Shown here one piece after another: positions 16,085 through 24,396 of a stretch of 64,000 nucleotides of DNA. The notes below the pieces were generated by a model. The model did not search any database. It was not told where the DNA came from and worked only from the letters and a program-made list of their open reading frames with translations. The position numbers and the translations under genes were made by a program. Each line of letters begins with the position of its first letter. The stretch's first letter is position 1. Location: the NCBI RefSeq assembly GCF_900188245.1, contig NZ_FZOK01000001.1, positions 372,001 through 436,000 on the forward strand. Direction: 5' to 3'. Source of the DNA: Belliella buryatensis (lineage in GTDB: Bacteria; Bacteroidota; Bacteroidia; Cytophagales; Cyclobacteriaceae).

Positions 16085-18043
16085 ATGAAAATGAAAACAA
16101 GAATATGGTTATTGGCAGGAGCTATGGTGACCATGGCATTTGCCCCAGGTTGCAAACCAAAAGGTGCTCAATCAGCCCTATCAGGTGACGCTGCCAGCAA
16201 AGTGTATGTAGCACCGGGAGAACATGACGAGTTTTACAATATCGTCTCCGGTGGCTTCAATGGACAAATGTCCGTCGTAGGCCTTCCTTCTGGAAGAGTA
16301 TTGAAAATAGTACCGGTATTCTCTGTACACCCTGAAAACGGGTGGGGATTCTCAGAAGAATCCAAGCCAATGCTCAATACAGCGCATGGATTTGTCCCTT
16401 GGGATGACTTACACCACATCGCTATCTCCACAACCAATGCAGAGCATGATGCAAGATGGGCTTTTGGTAATGGAAATAACACCCCAAGAATCGCTAGAGT
16501 GGATTTGACTACATTCAAAACAGTAGAAATCCTAGAGATCCCTAACTCAGCAGGTAATCACTCCTCTCCTTTTATCACAGAAAACACAGAGTATGTGGTA
16601 GCTGGAACCCGATTCTCTGTCCCAACAGGGGACAATAGAGATGTGCCTATAGAAACCTATAAAGAGAACTTCAAAGGAACAATCTCCTTCATTTCTGTAG
16701 ACAAAGATCACGGAACTATGGACTTAGCTTTCCAGATAGAAGCGCCACCTTTCAACTTTGACTTAGCTCGAGCAGGAAAGAAAAAATCACATGGCTGGTT
16801 CTTCTTCTCTACTTACAACACTGAGATGGCCCATACACTTTTAGAAGTAAATGCTTCACAGAAGGACAAGGACTTCATTATGGCTGTAAATTGGAAAAAA
16901 GCAGAACAATACATCAAAGAAGGCAAAGGCAAAAAAACCAAAGCCAAGTATGCACACAATGTTTGGGATGAAAATACCCACATGGCTACTTCTACCATCA
17001 AGGAAGACATTCTGACTTTGGATCCAAAAGAACTGAAAGACATCATCTACTTTATCCCATGCCCAAAATCTCCGCATGGCACTGATACTGACCCAAGTGG
17101 CGAATACATCATTGGTTCAGGAAAATTAGCGGCTATCATCCCTGTCTTTTCTTTTACAAAAATGCTTAAAGCAATAGAAAATCAAGACTTTGAAGGTACT
17201 ATTGATGGCATGCCAGTCTTGAAATACGAATCTGTACTGCACGGGGAAGTAGAAAAACCAGGATTAGGACCTCTTCACACGGAATTTGATGGAAGAGGCA
17301 ATGCTTACACTTCCATGTTTGTGTCCTCAGAAGTTGTAAAATGGAACATCGAAACACTTCAAGTTTTGGACAGGGTTCCTACTTACTATTCTGTAGGTCA
17401 CTTGATGATCCCTGGTGGGCCAACTGGAAAACCACATGGCAAATATATGGTAGCCTACAACAAAATAACCAAAGACAGATACTTACCCACAGGCCCTGAA
17501 TTGGCTCACTCTGCTCAGCTGTATGATATCTCAGGGGACAAAATGCAGCTACTGCTTGACTTCCCGACTATTGGTGAACCACACTATGCAGAAGCCTTCC
17601 CAGCTTCCTTGATCAAAGACAAGCAGGTGAAGTTCTATCCTTTAGAAAAGAATAATCACCCAAGGGCTCTAAAAGGTATCAACAATGCTAGAGTGGAGCG
17701 TGAAGGAAACAAGGTTCATATTTACATGACCACCATCAGATCCAACTTCAGACCAGACAATATCGAAGGAGTGAGAGTTGGCGACGAAGTTTACTTCCAC
17801 GTGACCAATTTGGAACAAGACTGGGATGTACCTCATGGATTTGCGATCAAAGGCGCTAATACCGCAGAATTACTAGTGATGCCAGGTGAAACAGCCACCC
17901 TAAAGTGGGTACCAGATAGAGTTGGAATCTTCCCATTCTACTGTACTGACTTCTGTTCTGCGCTGCACCAAGAAATGCAAGGATACCTACGCGTATCTCC
18001 AGCAGGAAGCAATCCTGTAATCAAGTACTCAACTGGCGAATAA
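16085..18043 (+). CDS. nosZ: Nitrous-oxide reductase, clade II (Sec-type)
   Basis: This 652-aa copper enzyme reduces N2O to N2 in the periplasm. The N-terminus is a short Sec signal with a possible lipidation Cys23 (FAPGC) and no twin-arginine motif, as in clade II (atypical) NosZ. The seven-bladed propeller with CuZ histidine motifs follows (DDLHHIAIS, SPHGTDTDPSGEY, PLHTEFDGRGN, GKPHGKYMVAYNK). The C-terminal cupredoxin domain carries CuA ligands H584, C620, C624, H628 and M631 in the pattern YCTDFCSALHQEMQGY. All key ligands are visible, so the enzyme should be active. nosL, nosD, nosF and nosY downstream supply copper and maturation. nosR is absent, as usual for this clade. Confidence 0.96.
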   Translation: MKMKTRIWLLAGAMVTMAFAPGCKPKGAQSALSGDAASKVYVAPGEHDEFYNIVSGGFNGQMSVVGLPSGRVLKIVPVFSVHPENGWGFSEESKPMLNTAHGFVPWDDLHHIAISTTNAEHDARWAFGNGNNTPRIARVDLTTFKTVEILEIPNSAGNHSSPFITENTEYVVAGTRFSVPTGDNRDVPIETYKENFKGTISFISVDKDHGTMDLAFQIEAPPFNFDLARAGKKKSHGWFFFSTYNTEMAHTLLEVNASQKDKDFIMAVNWKKAEQYIKEGKGKKTKAKYAHNVWDENTHMATSTIKEDILTLDPKELKDIIYFIPCPKSPHGTDTDPSGEYIIGSGKLAAIIPVFSFTKMLKAIENQDFEGTIDGMPVLKYESVLHGEVEKPGLGPLHTEFDGRGNAYTSMFVSSEVVKWNIETLQVLDRVPTYYSVGHLMIPGGPTGKPHGKYMVAYNKITKDRYLPTGPELAHSAQLYDISGDKMQLLLDFPTIGEPHYAEAFPASLIKDKQVKFYPLEKNNHPRALKGINNARVEREGNKVHIYMTTIRSNFRPDNIEGVRVGDEVYFHVTNLEQDWDVPHGFAIKGANTAELLVMPGETATLKWVPDRVGIFPFYCTDFCSALHQEMQGYLRVSPAGSNPVIKYSTGE

Positions 18044-18050
18044 TCACAAT

Positions 18051-18074
18051 ACCACCGACAGCAATGTCGGTGGT
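18051..18074 (+). terminator. Perfect 10-bp hairpin with GCAA loop just after nosZ
   Basis: ACCACCGACA (18051-18060) pairs perfectly with TGTCGGTGGT (18065-18074) around the GNRA-type loop GCAA, starting 8 nt after the nosZ stop. No T run follows, and the next gene begins 10 nt later. This suggests an intercistronic stem that protects nosZ mRNA or sets differential expression, rather than a full terminator. Confidence 0.6.
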
Positions 18075-18083
18075 TTAACTTCC

Positions 18084-18698
18084 ATGGTAATGAAAAAAAT
18101 AGGTTCATCTAATCGAGCAATGGTTTTGATCGCTGCATTGCTGATGATCACAGCATACTTCACACCGCTTTGGCAAATCAGTCTTTGGGCTCCCCAATAT
18201 CCTGAGGGACTTAATATGAAAATATGGATAGACAGACTAAGTGGAGATGTAGATATCATCAACGGGGTCAACCATTACATTGGCATGAAGCATATTGGTG
18301 TGGAGATGTTTCCCGAATTTACATACCTGATTTATGTATTCGCTTTCATTATTGGATTTGGAGTTTTGGCTGCTTTGATCGCTAGAAGATGGGCAGTTTA
18401 CACCTTTTTTTCCATGATTTCTTTACTTGGTATTGGCGTATTGGTGGATATGTATCTATGGGGATATGATTACGGACATAATCTTGATCCTACTGCCGCC
18501 ATCAAAGTCCCAGGCATGGCTTATCAGCCGCCACTTCTTGGCTACAAAGAACTCCTAAACTTCCTCGCTTATTCTGGACCGGACACGGGTGGTTGGATCA
18601 TCGCCTTTTCAGGTATGCTAATGGTGATCGTCATCATCAGAGGCTACATCGAGGATAGAAAATCCAAACTGCAAAACCCATTTATAAAGGCCCAATAA
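18084..18698 (+). CDS. Nos-cluster polytopic membrane protein (NosB-like position)
   Basis: This 204-aa protein has about four transmembrane helices (residues ~10-30, 75-98, 104-125 and 170-190) and a periplasmic-looking loop between the first two (APQYPEG, NHYIGMKHIG). It sits between nosZ and nosL, where clade II clusters carry a membrane protein often called NosB. I place it there by position and topology, not by a recognised motif. A role in electron transfer to NosZ or in its maturation is inference. Two ATGs (18084, 18090) are possible starts. Confidence 0.65.
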   Translation: MVMKKIGSSNRAMVLIAALLMITAYFTPLWQISLWAPQYPEGLNMKIWIDRLSGDVDIINGVNHYIGMKHIGVEMFPEFTYLIYVFAFIIGFGVLAALIARRWAVYTFFSMISLLGIGVLVDMYLWGYDYGHNLDPTAAIKVPGMAYQPPLLGYKELLNFLAYSGPDTGGWIIAFSGMLMVIVIIRGYIEDRKSKLQNPFIKAQ

Positions 18699-18740
18699 AA
18701 AAATCAACAGATACCTTTTACTCCACTAAATACGCAAACC

Positions 18741-19175
18741 ATGAAAACGCAAATCTTAAACCTACTCTTAGTAATCATTCTACTCTCTTGCAGTGCAGAT
18801 CCTAGAGCTATCAACTATGGCGAAGATGTATGCCATCACTGCAAAATGAAACTCATGGATCCTCAATACGGTGCGGAAGTCGTGACTCAAAAAGGTAAAA
18901 TCTTCATCTTCGATGATGTCAATTGCCTAATGACCTTCATGGAATCAGGCGAAGTCAACCCAACTGGACTTGAGCATATCCTAATCACTGACTATAGTCA
19001 AGGCGAAACCTTGACAGATGCAACTACTGCCTTTTACTTGAAATCTGAAAAATTCAAAACCCCAATGGCAAGCAATATTGTCGCTTTCTCAGACTACGAA
19101 ACCCTCAAGAAATACAAAAAAGACCATGGTGGAGTCTACATGGCATGGGGTGAACTGCTGACACAATTTAAATAA
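18741..19175 (+). CDS. nosL: Copper chaperone lipoprotein for N2O reductase
   Basis: This 144-aa lipoprotein has signal and lipobox ending at Cys17 (LLSC). The NosL signature C31-x2-C34-x-M36 (VCHHCKMKLMD) binds Cu(I), which NosL passes to NosD/NosZ in assembling CuZ. The rest (QYGAEVVTQKGKIFIFDDVNCL, then YLKSEKFKTPMASNIVAF) matches the conserved NosL fold. It lies 42 nt after the membrane-protein gene and before nosD, in the nos operon. Confidence 0.93.
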   Translation: MKTQILNLLLVIILLSCSADPRAINYGEDVCHHCKMKLMDPQYGAEVVTQKGKIFIFDDVNCLMTFMESGEVNPTGLEHILITDYSQGETLTDATTAFYLKSEKFKTPMASNIVAFSDYETLKKYKKDHGGVYMAWGELLTQFK

Positions 19176-19266
19176 AAAAAGGATAAAGGATTAGGGATGA
19201 ATTAAGAAAGAAGAGATCTGACTCTTACCTCAAACCTCAAGTCTCTTGTCTCAAAAAATTAATATC

Positions 19267-20490
19267 ATGAAAACACTCTTCATAATTTTATTCCTCCTTA
19301 GTAGCCCTGTCTTGGCAGATACTATACGACTAAAGCCTGGAGATTCTATCAAAGAAGCTGTGGCAAAAGCCCAAGTAGGTGATGTAATTATCTTGACCGC
19401 TGGAGAATACATCGAACATGACATCATCATCCAAAAAGCAATTACCATACAAGGTCAAGGAATGCCTACCATTAATGGAAAAGATCAAGGAGATGTGTTC
19501 ATTGTTGCTGGAGAAAACATTCATTTCAAAAATTTAAAGATCATCAATACTGGAAAATCAAATATTGATGACTCTGCTGCGATAAAATTCTTTGACTCCC
19601 GAAACTGTAGCGTTGAAGGCGTCGAACTTGACAACACATTTTTTGGCTTGCATTTTTCCAATTCATCAAACCTCACCATAAAAAACAACAAGCTCTTCTC
19701 TAGAGCTGAAAGAGAATATCAGACAGGTAATGGCATACACCTTTGGAAATGCAAAGACTCCATGATCGAAGGAAATTATGTGGAAGGACATCGTGATGGG
19801 ATTTATTTAGAATTTGTCACCAACACCATCAGTCAATACAATACTGTAGATGGAAACAAACGCTATGGCTTACACTTTATGTTTTCCCATGACAACAGCT
19901 ACATCAAAAATACCTTCCGAAGAAACGGGGCAGGCGTGGCTGTCATGTACACGCGAAATGTACTCATGCGAGATAATATATTCGAAGAAAATGAAGGCCC
20001 AAGCTCATATGGTATTCTACTCAAAGACATCACAGACTCAGAAGTAGTAGGTAATATTTTCAGGAAAAACACTATCGGGATCTATATGGAAGGAAGTAGC
20101 AGAACCCTCTTCAAAAACAATGCATTTACCAGCAATGGCTGGGCACTAAAATTGATGGCGAGCTGTGACAACAATACTTTTGAAGCAAATAACTTCATTG
20201 CAAACACCTTCGACATCAGTACCAATGGAAGCGTAGTTCTCAACACCCTCAAGGAAAACTACTGGGACAAATACGAAGGCTATGACTTGAACAAAGATCG
20301 AATCGGAGATGTACCATACAGGCCCATCAGCTTATTTTCCGTCATCGTAGAAAAAATTCCCTCGGCGGTCATTCTCTGGAGAAGTTTTATGGTGACGCTA
20401 CTAGATAGAATGGAAAAAATCATACCTGCCATCACACCAGAAAACATGATTGACAACAACCCTAAAATGAATCCCTATGATCTCAGTTAG
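19267..20490 (+). CDS. nosD: Periplasmic maturation protein for the CuZ site
   Basis: This 407-aa protein has a Sec signal peptide (residues 1 to ~18, ending PVLADT) and a right-handed parallel beta-helix of the NosD/CASH type, with repeated N-rich rungs (LTIKNNKLF, SMIEGNYVEGHRDGIYLEFV, LMRDNIFEENEG). NosD works with the NosFY ABC transporter to load the sulfide and copper of CuZ. The start at the ATG 19267 was chosen over an upstream TTG because it gives a clean signal peptide. Its 3' end overlaps nosF by 14 nt. Confidence 0.93.
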   Translation: MKTLFIILFLLSSPVLADTIRLKPGDSIKEAVAKAQVGDVIILTAGEYIEHDIIIQKAITIQGQGMPTINGKDQGDVFIVAGENIHFKNLKIINTGKSNIDDSAAIKFFDSRNCSVEGVELDNTFFGLHFSNSSNLTIKNNKLFSRAEREYQTGNGIHLWKCKDSMIEGNYVEGHRDGIYLEFVTNTISQYNTVDGNKRYGLHFMFSHDNSYIKNTFRRNGAGVAVMYTRNVLMRDNIFEENEGPSSYGILLKDITDSEVVGNIFRKNTIGIYMEGSSRTLFKNNAFTSNGWALKLMASCDNNTFEANNFIANTFDISTNGSVVLNTLKENYWDKYEGYDLNKDRIGDVPYRPISLFSVIVEKIPSAVILWRSFMVTLLDRMEKIIPAITPENMIDNNPKMNPYDLS

Positions 20491-21220
20491 AAATATATCG
20501 AAGAAATTCGGCAAGCTAGAAGTACTCCGTGAATTCAACTTGGAGTTTGAAGCTGGAAAAAGCTATGCATTGATGGGGCCTAATGGATCTGGCAAAACCA
20601 CCTTGATCAAAATCATCCTCGGAATGGTCATCCCCAACAAAGGAGATATCATCGTACAGGGCGATTCCATCAAAAACAATTTCAAATACCGGTCTAATAT
20701 TGGTTATATGCCTCAGATCGGCCGCTATCCTGATAATATGAAAATCGGACAACTTTTCAGAATGATGCAAGATATGCGCCCTGAGATCAAGGAATACGAC
20801 TTGGAATTGATTGGGACATTTGGATTAGATCAGATGATGGAAAAGCCTATGCATACCCTCAGCGGAGGAACGAGGCAAAAAGTCAGTGCCGCCTTGGCTT
20901 TTATGTTCAATGCAGACATCCTAATCCTAGATGAGCCTACGGCAGGACTTGATCCCATGGCAGTAGAAACACTTAAGAATAAAATCAAAAAAGAAAGAGA
21001 CTCAGGAAAATTGATCCTGATCACTTCACATATATTGAGTGAGTTAGATGAGTTGACAGATCAGGCCATTTACATCTATGAAGGAGATATTTTCTTCAAC
21101 GACAGTGTGGACGCCCTCAAGGAAACAACTGGAGAAGATCGATTCACCACTGCTATTGCCAGATTGATGGAATGGAGTTTAAAAAAAAAGCAACATAAAA
21201 CTGAAATGAGCCATGTTTAA
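20477..21220 (+). CDS. nosF: ABC transporter ATPase of the Nos maturation system
   Basis: This 247-aa ABC ATPase has Walker A GPNGSGKT at residues 34-41, the Q-loop in IGYMPQIGRYPDN, the signature LSGGTRQK and Walker B ILILDEPTAGLDP, then the switch His in LITSHIL. It energises NosY to deliver a sulfur species to NosD/NosZ. The gene overlaps nosD by 14 nt and nosY by 8 nt, so translation of the three is tightly coupled. Confidence 0.93.
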   Translation: MISVRNISKKFGKLEVLREFNLEFEAGKSYALMGPNGSGKTTLIKIILGMVIPNKGDIIVQGDSIKNNFKYRSNIGYMPQIGRYPDNMKIGQLFRMMQDMRPEIKEYDLELIGTFGLDQMMEKPMHTLSGGTRQKVSAALAFMFNADILILDEPTAGLDPMAVETLKNKIKKERDSGKLILITSHILSELDELTDQAIYIYEGDIFFNDSVDALKETTGEDRFTTAIARLMEWSLKKKQHKTEMSHV

Positions 21221-21980
21221 GCTACTCAAATATTCGCTATACGATATTCTCAAAAGTAGATTTGCTATACTCTACACCATCTTCATGGTTTTGGTGGCTG
21301 TATCCATCTACCAAGTATCAGAAGACCTGGCCAAGGTCTCTTTGAGCTTGCTCAATATCATGCTGATGATCGTTCCCTTGATTGCCGCAGTATTTGCAAC
21401 GACACACTTTTTCAATAACCTAGAGTTTACCGAGCTAATGTTGGCACAACCAGTGAAAAGAAGAAATGTATTTCTAAGTCAAATCTTAGCTGTCATCATC
21501 ATGCTAAGCGCGGCGATTCTGATCGGTTTCGGCATCCCGATGCTGCTCTGGGGAGCAGATGAAAGCATCCTGATTCTACTAGCCATTGGAATAGCCCTTT
21601 CAATTGTGTTTGCTGGACTAGCTTTCTTAGCTTCTGTCTTGACACGGGACAAGGCCAAAGCAATCGGTATCAGCCTTTCATTTTGGATTTACTTTTCTCT
21701 GATTTATGATGGCTTTGTGCTCTATTTGATTTACAGTCTTTCAGACTATCCTTTGGAAAAAACGACACTCAGTCTAGTCTTTCTCAATCCAGTAGATCTA
21801 GGCAGGATCATCATGCTGATGAAATTAGATATTTCAGCCTTGATGGGCTATACAGGAGCATTTTTCCAAAATTTCTTCGGCAGTGCCAAGGGAATGCTCT
21901 TATCAAGTAGCATCATGTTGCTTTGGATCTCATGGCCTATTGCCACAGCCATGCGGATATTCAAAAGAAAAGATTTCTAA
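21213..21980 (+). CDS. nosY: ABC transporter permease of the Nos maturation system
   Basis: This 255-aa integral membrane protein has about six hydrophobic segments (starting AILYTIFMVLVAVSIY and LLNIMLMIVPLIAAVFA) and an ABC-2-like permease layout. It pairs with NosF. As the last gene of the nos run it closes the operon, and the gap to the next gene (136 nt) has no obvious hairpin terminator. Confidence 0.9.
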   Translation: MFKLLKYSLYDILKSRFAILYTIFMVLVAVSIYQVSEDLAKVSLSLLNIMLMIVPLIAAVFATTHFFNNLEFTELMLAQPVKRRNVFLSQILAVIIMLSAAILIGFGIPMLLWGADESILILLAIGIALSIVFAGLAFLASVLTRDKAKAIGISLSFWIYFSLIYDGFVLYLIYSLSDYPLEKTTLSLVFLNPVDLGRIIMLMKLDISALMGYTGAFFQNFFGSAKGMLLSSSIMLLWISWPIATAMRIFKRKDF

Positions 21981-22116
21981 TCCCAAAATCCATTTCCCTA
22001 ATCAGCACCATAAAGAGATTTGCTACTTAGTCACTTCAAAAGTATATTTGTAATTGAATCATTTCAAATCCTAGCGTGTTTTGCTTTTGATTTGAGATAA
22101 ATGAAAATTATAAGAT

Positions 22117-22443
22117 ATGATAGTAGTTTCTGAAAAGGCAAAAGAAAGAATCTTGGAGCTTAGAAAAGAGGAAGGCCGATCTGAAAATGAAAATATTAGA
22201 GTTTCTGTCAAAGGTGGAGGTTGCTCTGGATTGATGTATGACTTGGGTTTCGATGCTTCTTTGACCGATACAGATCATGTATTTGAAGACAAGGGTATCA
22301 AAATCCTAGTTGATCGCAAGAGTTTGCTATACTTGGCTGGAACCACCTTAGAATTTACAGATGGCTTAAATGGCAAGGGATTCCAGTTCGTGAACCCCAA
22401 TGCTTCTCGCACCTGTGGATGTGGTGAAAGTTTCTCTGTTTAG
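22117..22443 (+). CDS. A-type Fe-S cluster carrier (IscA/SufA/ErpA family)
   Basis: This 108-aa protein has the three conserved ligand cysteines: Cys36 in GGGCSGLMY, and Cys100 and Cys102 in RTCGCGESF. A-type carriers receive clusters from the SUF/ISC scaffold and pass them to apo-proteins. Which of IscA, SufA or ErpA it represents cannot be told from sequence alone. It stands alone, with its own gap before and a strong terminator after. Its location next to NO-repair and nos genes is consistent with Fe-S repair but may be chance. Confidence 0.9.
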   Translation: MIVVSEKAKERILELRKEEGRSENENIRVSVKGGGCSGLMYDLGFDASLTDTDHVFEDKGIKILVDRKSLLYLAGTTLEFTDGLNGKGFQFVNPNASRTCGCGESFSV

Positions 22444-22464
22444 GCCAATAGTGGTTTAGTAATC

Positions 22465-22500
22465 AAAAACGTCTTCTCGCTTTGCGGAAAGACGTTTTTT
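22465..22500. terminator. Bidirectional terminator between the A-type carrier and the propeller lipoprotein
   Basis: AAAACGTCTT (22466-22475) and AAGACGTTTT (22489-22498) form a stem with A run on one side and T run on the other, so it can end transcripts from both converging genes. Confidence 0.8.
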
Positions 22501-23684
22501 TAGTTCAAATTCTTGAGTTTATATTTGGCTAAAATCCAAGAGTCATCTTCCAATTCATTTTTGTACTTCGAGACAAACTCTTCAAGATTACTTTTTTTAG
22601 AATTACTTTTTACATCATTTTTGTTTTCATACTTATCCAGAAACCTACTCGCGTGATCCAAATACACAATAGCATCATCGGTAAATGACCAAGGATTTCT
22701 ATTCAAATTCAAGCCATCTAGATCGTTGGATAAATCCTTTTTCTGAAAAATTATATTTTTCTTTTTGTCCATCAAAATCGTATGCCTTGAAGAATTATCT
22801 CCCTGAACAACACTCAGGTAATTTAATTTCTCAAAGGGAAGGAAAGTAGCTACATCACGGACAAGCTTTTTCTCTGAGACTTCACTATTGAACTTATCTC
22901 TCCCTATTCTTCCCTCTTTCAAAAGTCCATAGAGAGAACTATTTACACTATATTTACCAAAATCGAAGATCAATAAGTCCTCTAAATCCCCCGAATCTAT
23001 AGCAAATGCTGCAACCTCCTAAGAATAAGGAATATTGTAATACACCAAATTATCTCTTAAGTTGTTGATGAAACTATACTGATAACTAAAATTTCCGATT
23101 GATTCTTTTTCATTAGGATATGGCACAAAACCCAAGCTACTCCCATCAATTAGGTTATACTTCAAGAAATTGAAACCATCATAATCTGATCTATAGCTTG
23201 TGAATTTTAATAAATATTCATTTTTTTTGAAGAAATGAGTTGACTTATCTCTGAACTTAAACTCCTCAATAAAATTGCCAAATAAATCAAATTTAAGAAT
23301 CTTGCCAATTGCATTATCAAGTATCAGTATTGAATCATCAAGCAAATTAAAATCAGAGATACTAACAAATTCACTTGGCCCTTTTCCTGAAGGGATTAAA
23401 GAGTAATTCAATTCTCCACTAGGTTTATACACAAAAAGTGAATGACCTACATTGTCACTTACATAAATATTTTTATTTTCATCAAACTTGATTTTCCCTG
23501 GTTCAGACAAATAACTTGAACTTTCTGAACCTAAAAGGACATAATCGATTTCAGTTACAATTTCAGATATGTATCCTATTTCTGATTTATCAAGGTCGAT
23601 TGAAATTAAACCCTCATTTATTGAAGGGTTTTTAGGACTACAACTTATAATAAAAACTAAGGTAAAAAGGGTAATAAGCTTCAT
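22500..23684 (-). pseudogene. 6-bladed beta-propeller lipoprotein interrupted by one in-frame amber codon
   Basis: On the minus strand a 395-codon frame starts MKLITLFTLVFIISC (lipobox Cys15) and reads through beta-propeller blades. Typical runs are PGKIKFDENKNIYVSDN, LFVYKPSGELN, GKGPSEFVSISDF and GKILKFDLFGNFIEEF. This is the layout of BF3164/TolB-like 6-bladed propeller lipoproteins. A single TAG (complement of 23019-23021) stands after NIPYS. The same frame continues EVAAFAIDSGDLEDLLIFDFGKY and runs to a normal end at 22500. No frameshift is involved: one base change from Tyr TAT/TAC would restore the gene. It may be a recent pseudogene, a suppressed codon or a sequencing error. The function of the intact family is unknown. 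It lies 44 nt after a small secreted peptide gene. Confidence 0.8.
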
Positions 23685-23728
23685 ACTGTAAAATCTAAAA
23701 AACGGTGTGATTTCACACCATTTAAATG

Positions 23729-23929
23729 TTAACATAAATCATGAGAACTTGGATCACAATACGAATCATGCCATACCCACTCACATCTTACTACCTGCAC
23801 TTCAGTTAAAGGACATATATATGGTTCAGACACATATCCACCAATTTCCTCCTCTTCTTCTTGTGCATTTACTGTAAATGTAAACGTCATCATTAAACAT
23901 GCAAAAACTGCATAAATCATCTTTTTCAT
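23729..23929 (-). CDS. Small secreted Cys-rich peptide (66 aa)
   Basis: The start MKKMIYAVFACLMM gives a clear Sec signal peptide, probably cleaved after VNA. The mature ~43 residues begin with an acidic run (QEEEEEIGG) and contain four cysteines, one of them C-terminal (YIC, VRC, YCD, DLC). An ATG 27 nt further upstream would add nine residues before the signal and is less likely. Small signal-bearing peptides of the NVEALA type are commonly found beside TolB-like/BF3164 propeller lipoproteins in Bacteroidota. This one has that position and a similar build but no exact NVEALA motif. The function is unknown. It is probably co-transcribed with the propeller lipoprotein. Confidence 0.65.
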   Translation of the reverse strand: MKKMIYAVFACLMMTFTFTVNAQEEEEEIGGYVSEPYICPLTEVQVVRCEWVWHDSYCDPSSHDLC

Positions 23930-24072
23930 AAATAATTTGTTTTTAAAGTTAAACATTCTTTGATCAAAAATTTATTGTAGGTACAACGCAATTTATATAT
24001 GTATGGAATTCCAAAAAGTAAAGTCATAAATTTTTATTTCATTTCTTAAAACAGCTATTATTTAACCCCAAT

Positions 24073-24276
24073 TCAATCATTTTTTCTATAATACTTCTTA
24101 TTATAAGCTATCAGCATCCTCGCTCCCCCTATCCATAGCACCAATAGAACTAGAAAGACTTGCCTGGCCTTGAATACATAATAAGTGTCATACAACTGAA
24201 TATCAAAAGTCTCATCTCGGAATAGAAAAGCTAAAAATATCAACCATATTGAAATAATAAAATTAACTGTCTTCAT
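24073..24276 (-). CDS. Small two-helix membrane protein of unknown function
   Basis: This 67-aa protein has hydrophobic segments at residues 5-20 and 38-56 and a short loop between them containing FDIQLYDTYYVF. The 'DTYYV' phrase resembles the HDTYYV segment of cytochrome oxidase subunit I, but here it is in a tiny protein, so this is no basis for a function. The C-terminus is lysine/tyrosine rich. It lies alone in AT-rich DNA between the peptide/propeller pair and gcvT, transcribed away from gcvT. Confidence 0.5.
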   Translation of the reverse strand: MKTVNFIISIWLIFLAFLFRDETFDIQLYDTYYVFKARQVFLVLLVLWIGGARMLIAYNKKYYRKND

Positions 24277-24340
24277 TTTTATAGATCTAACTGTACCATC
24301 TTAAGTTCTTACCAAACTACGAAATTATTTCAAAATCTCC

Positions 24341-24372
24341 TTCGCATTCTTCTTCGCTATTCTTTACCTTTG
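24341..24372 (+). promoter_or_regulatory. Probable gcvT promoter
   Basis: TACCTTTG (24365-24372) matches the Bacteroidota -7 box TAnnTTTG, with a weak TTCG at 24341-24344 in the -33 position (20-nt spacer). It lies 24 nt before the gcvT ATG. Confidence 0.5.
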
Positions 24373-24396
24373 CCCCCTTAAGAAATAAACCCGATC

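Noticed and set aside
22500-23735. Two separate minus-strand genes (a 157-aa and a 238-aa protein)
   Set aside because: Both pieces are in the same frame, joined by one TAG with coherent coding sequence between, so a single interrupted gene is the better reading.
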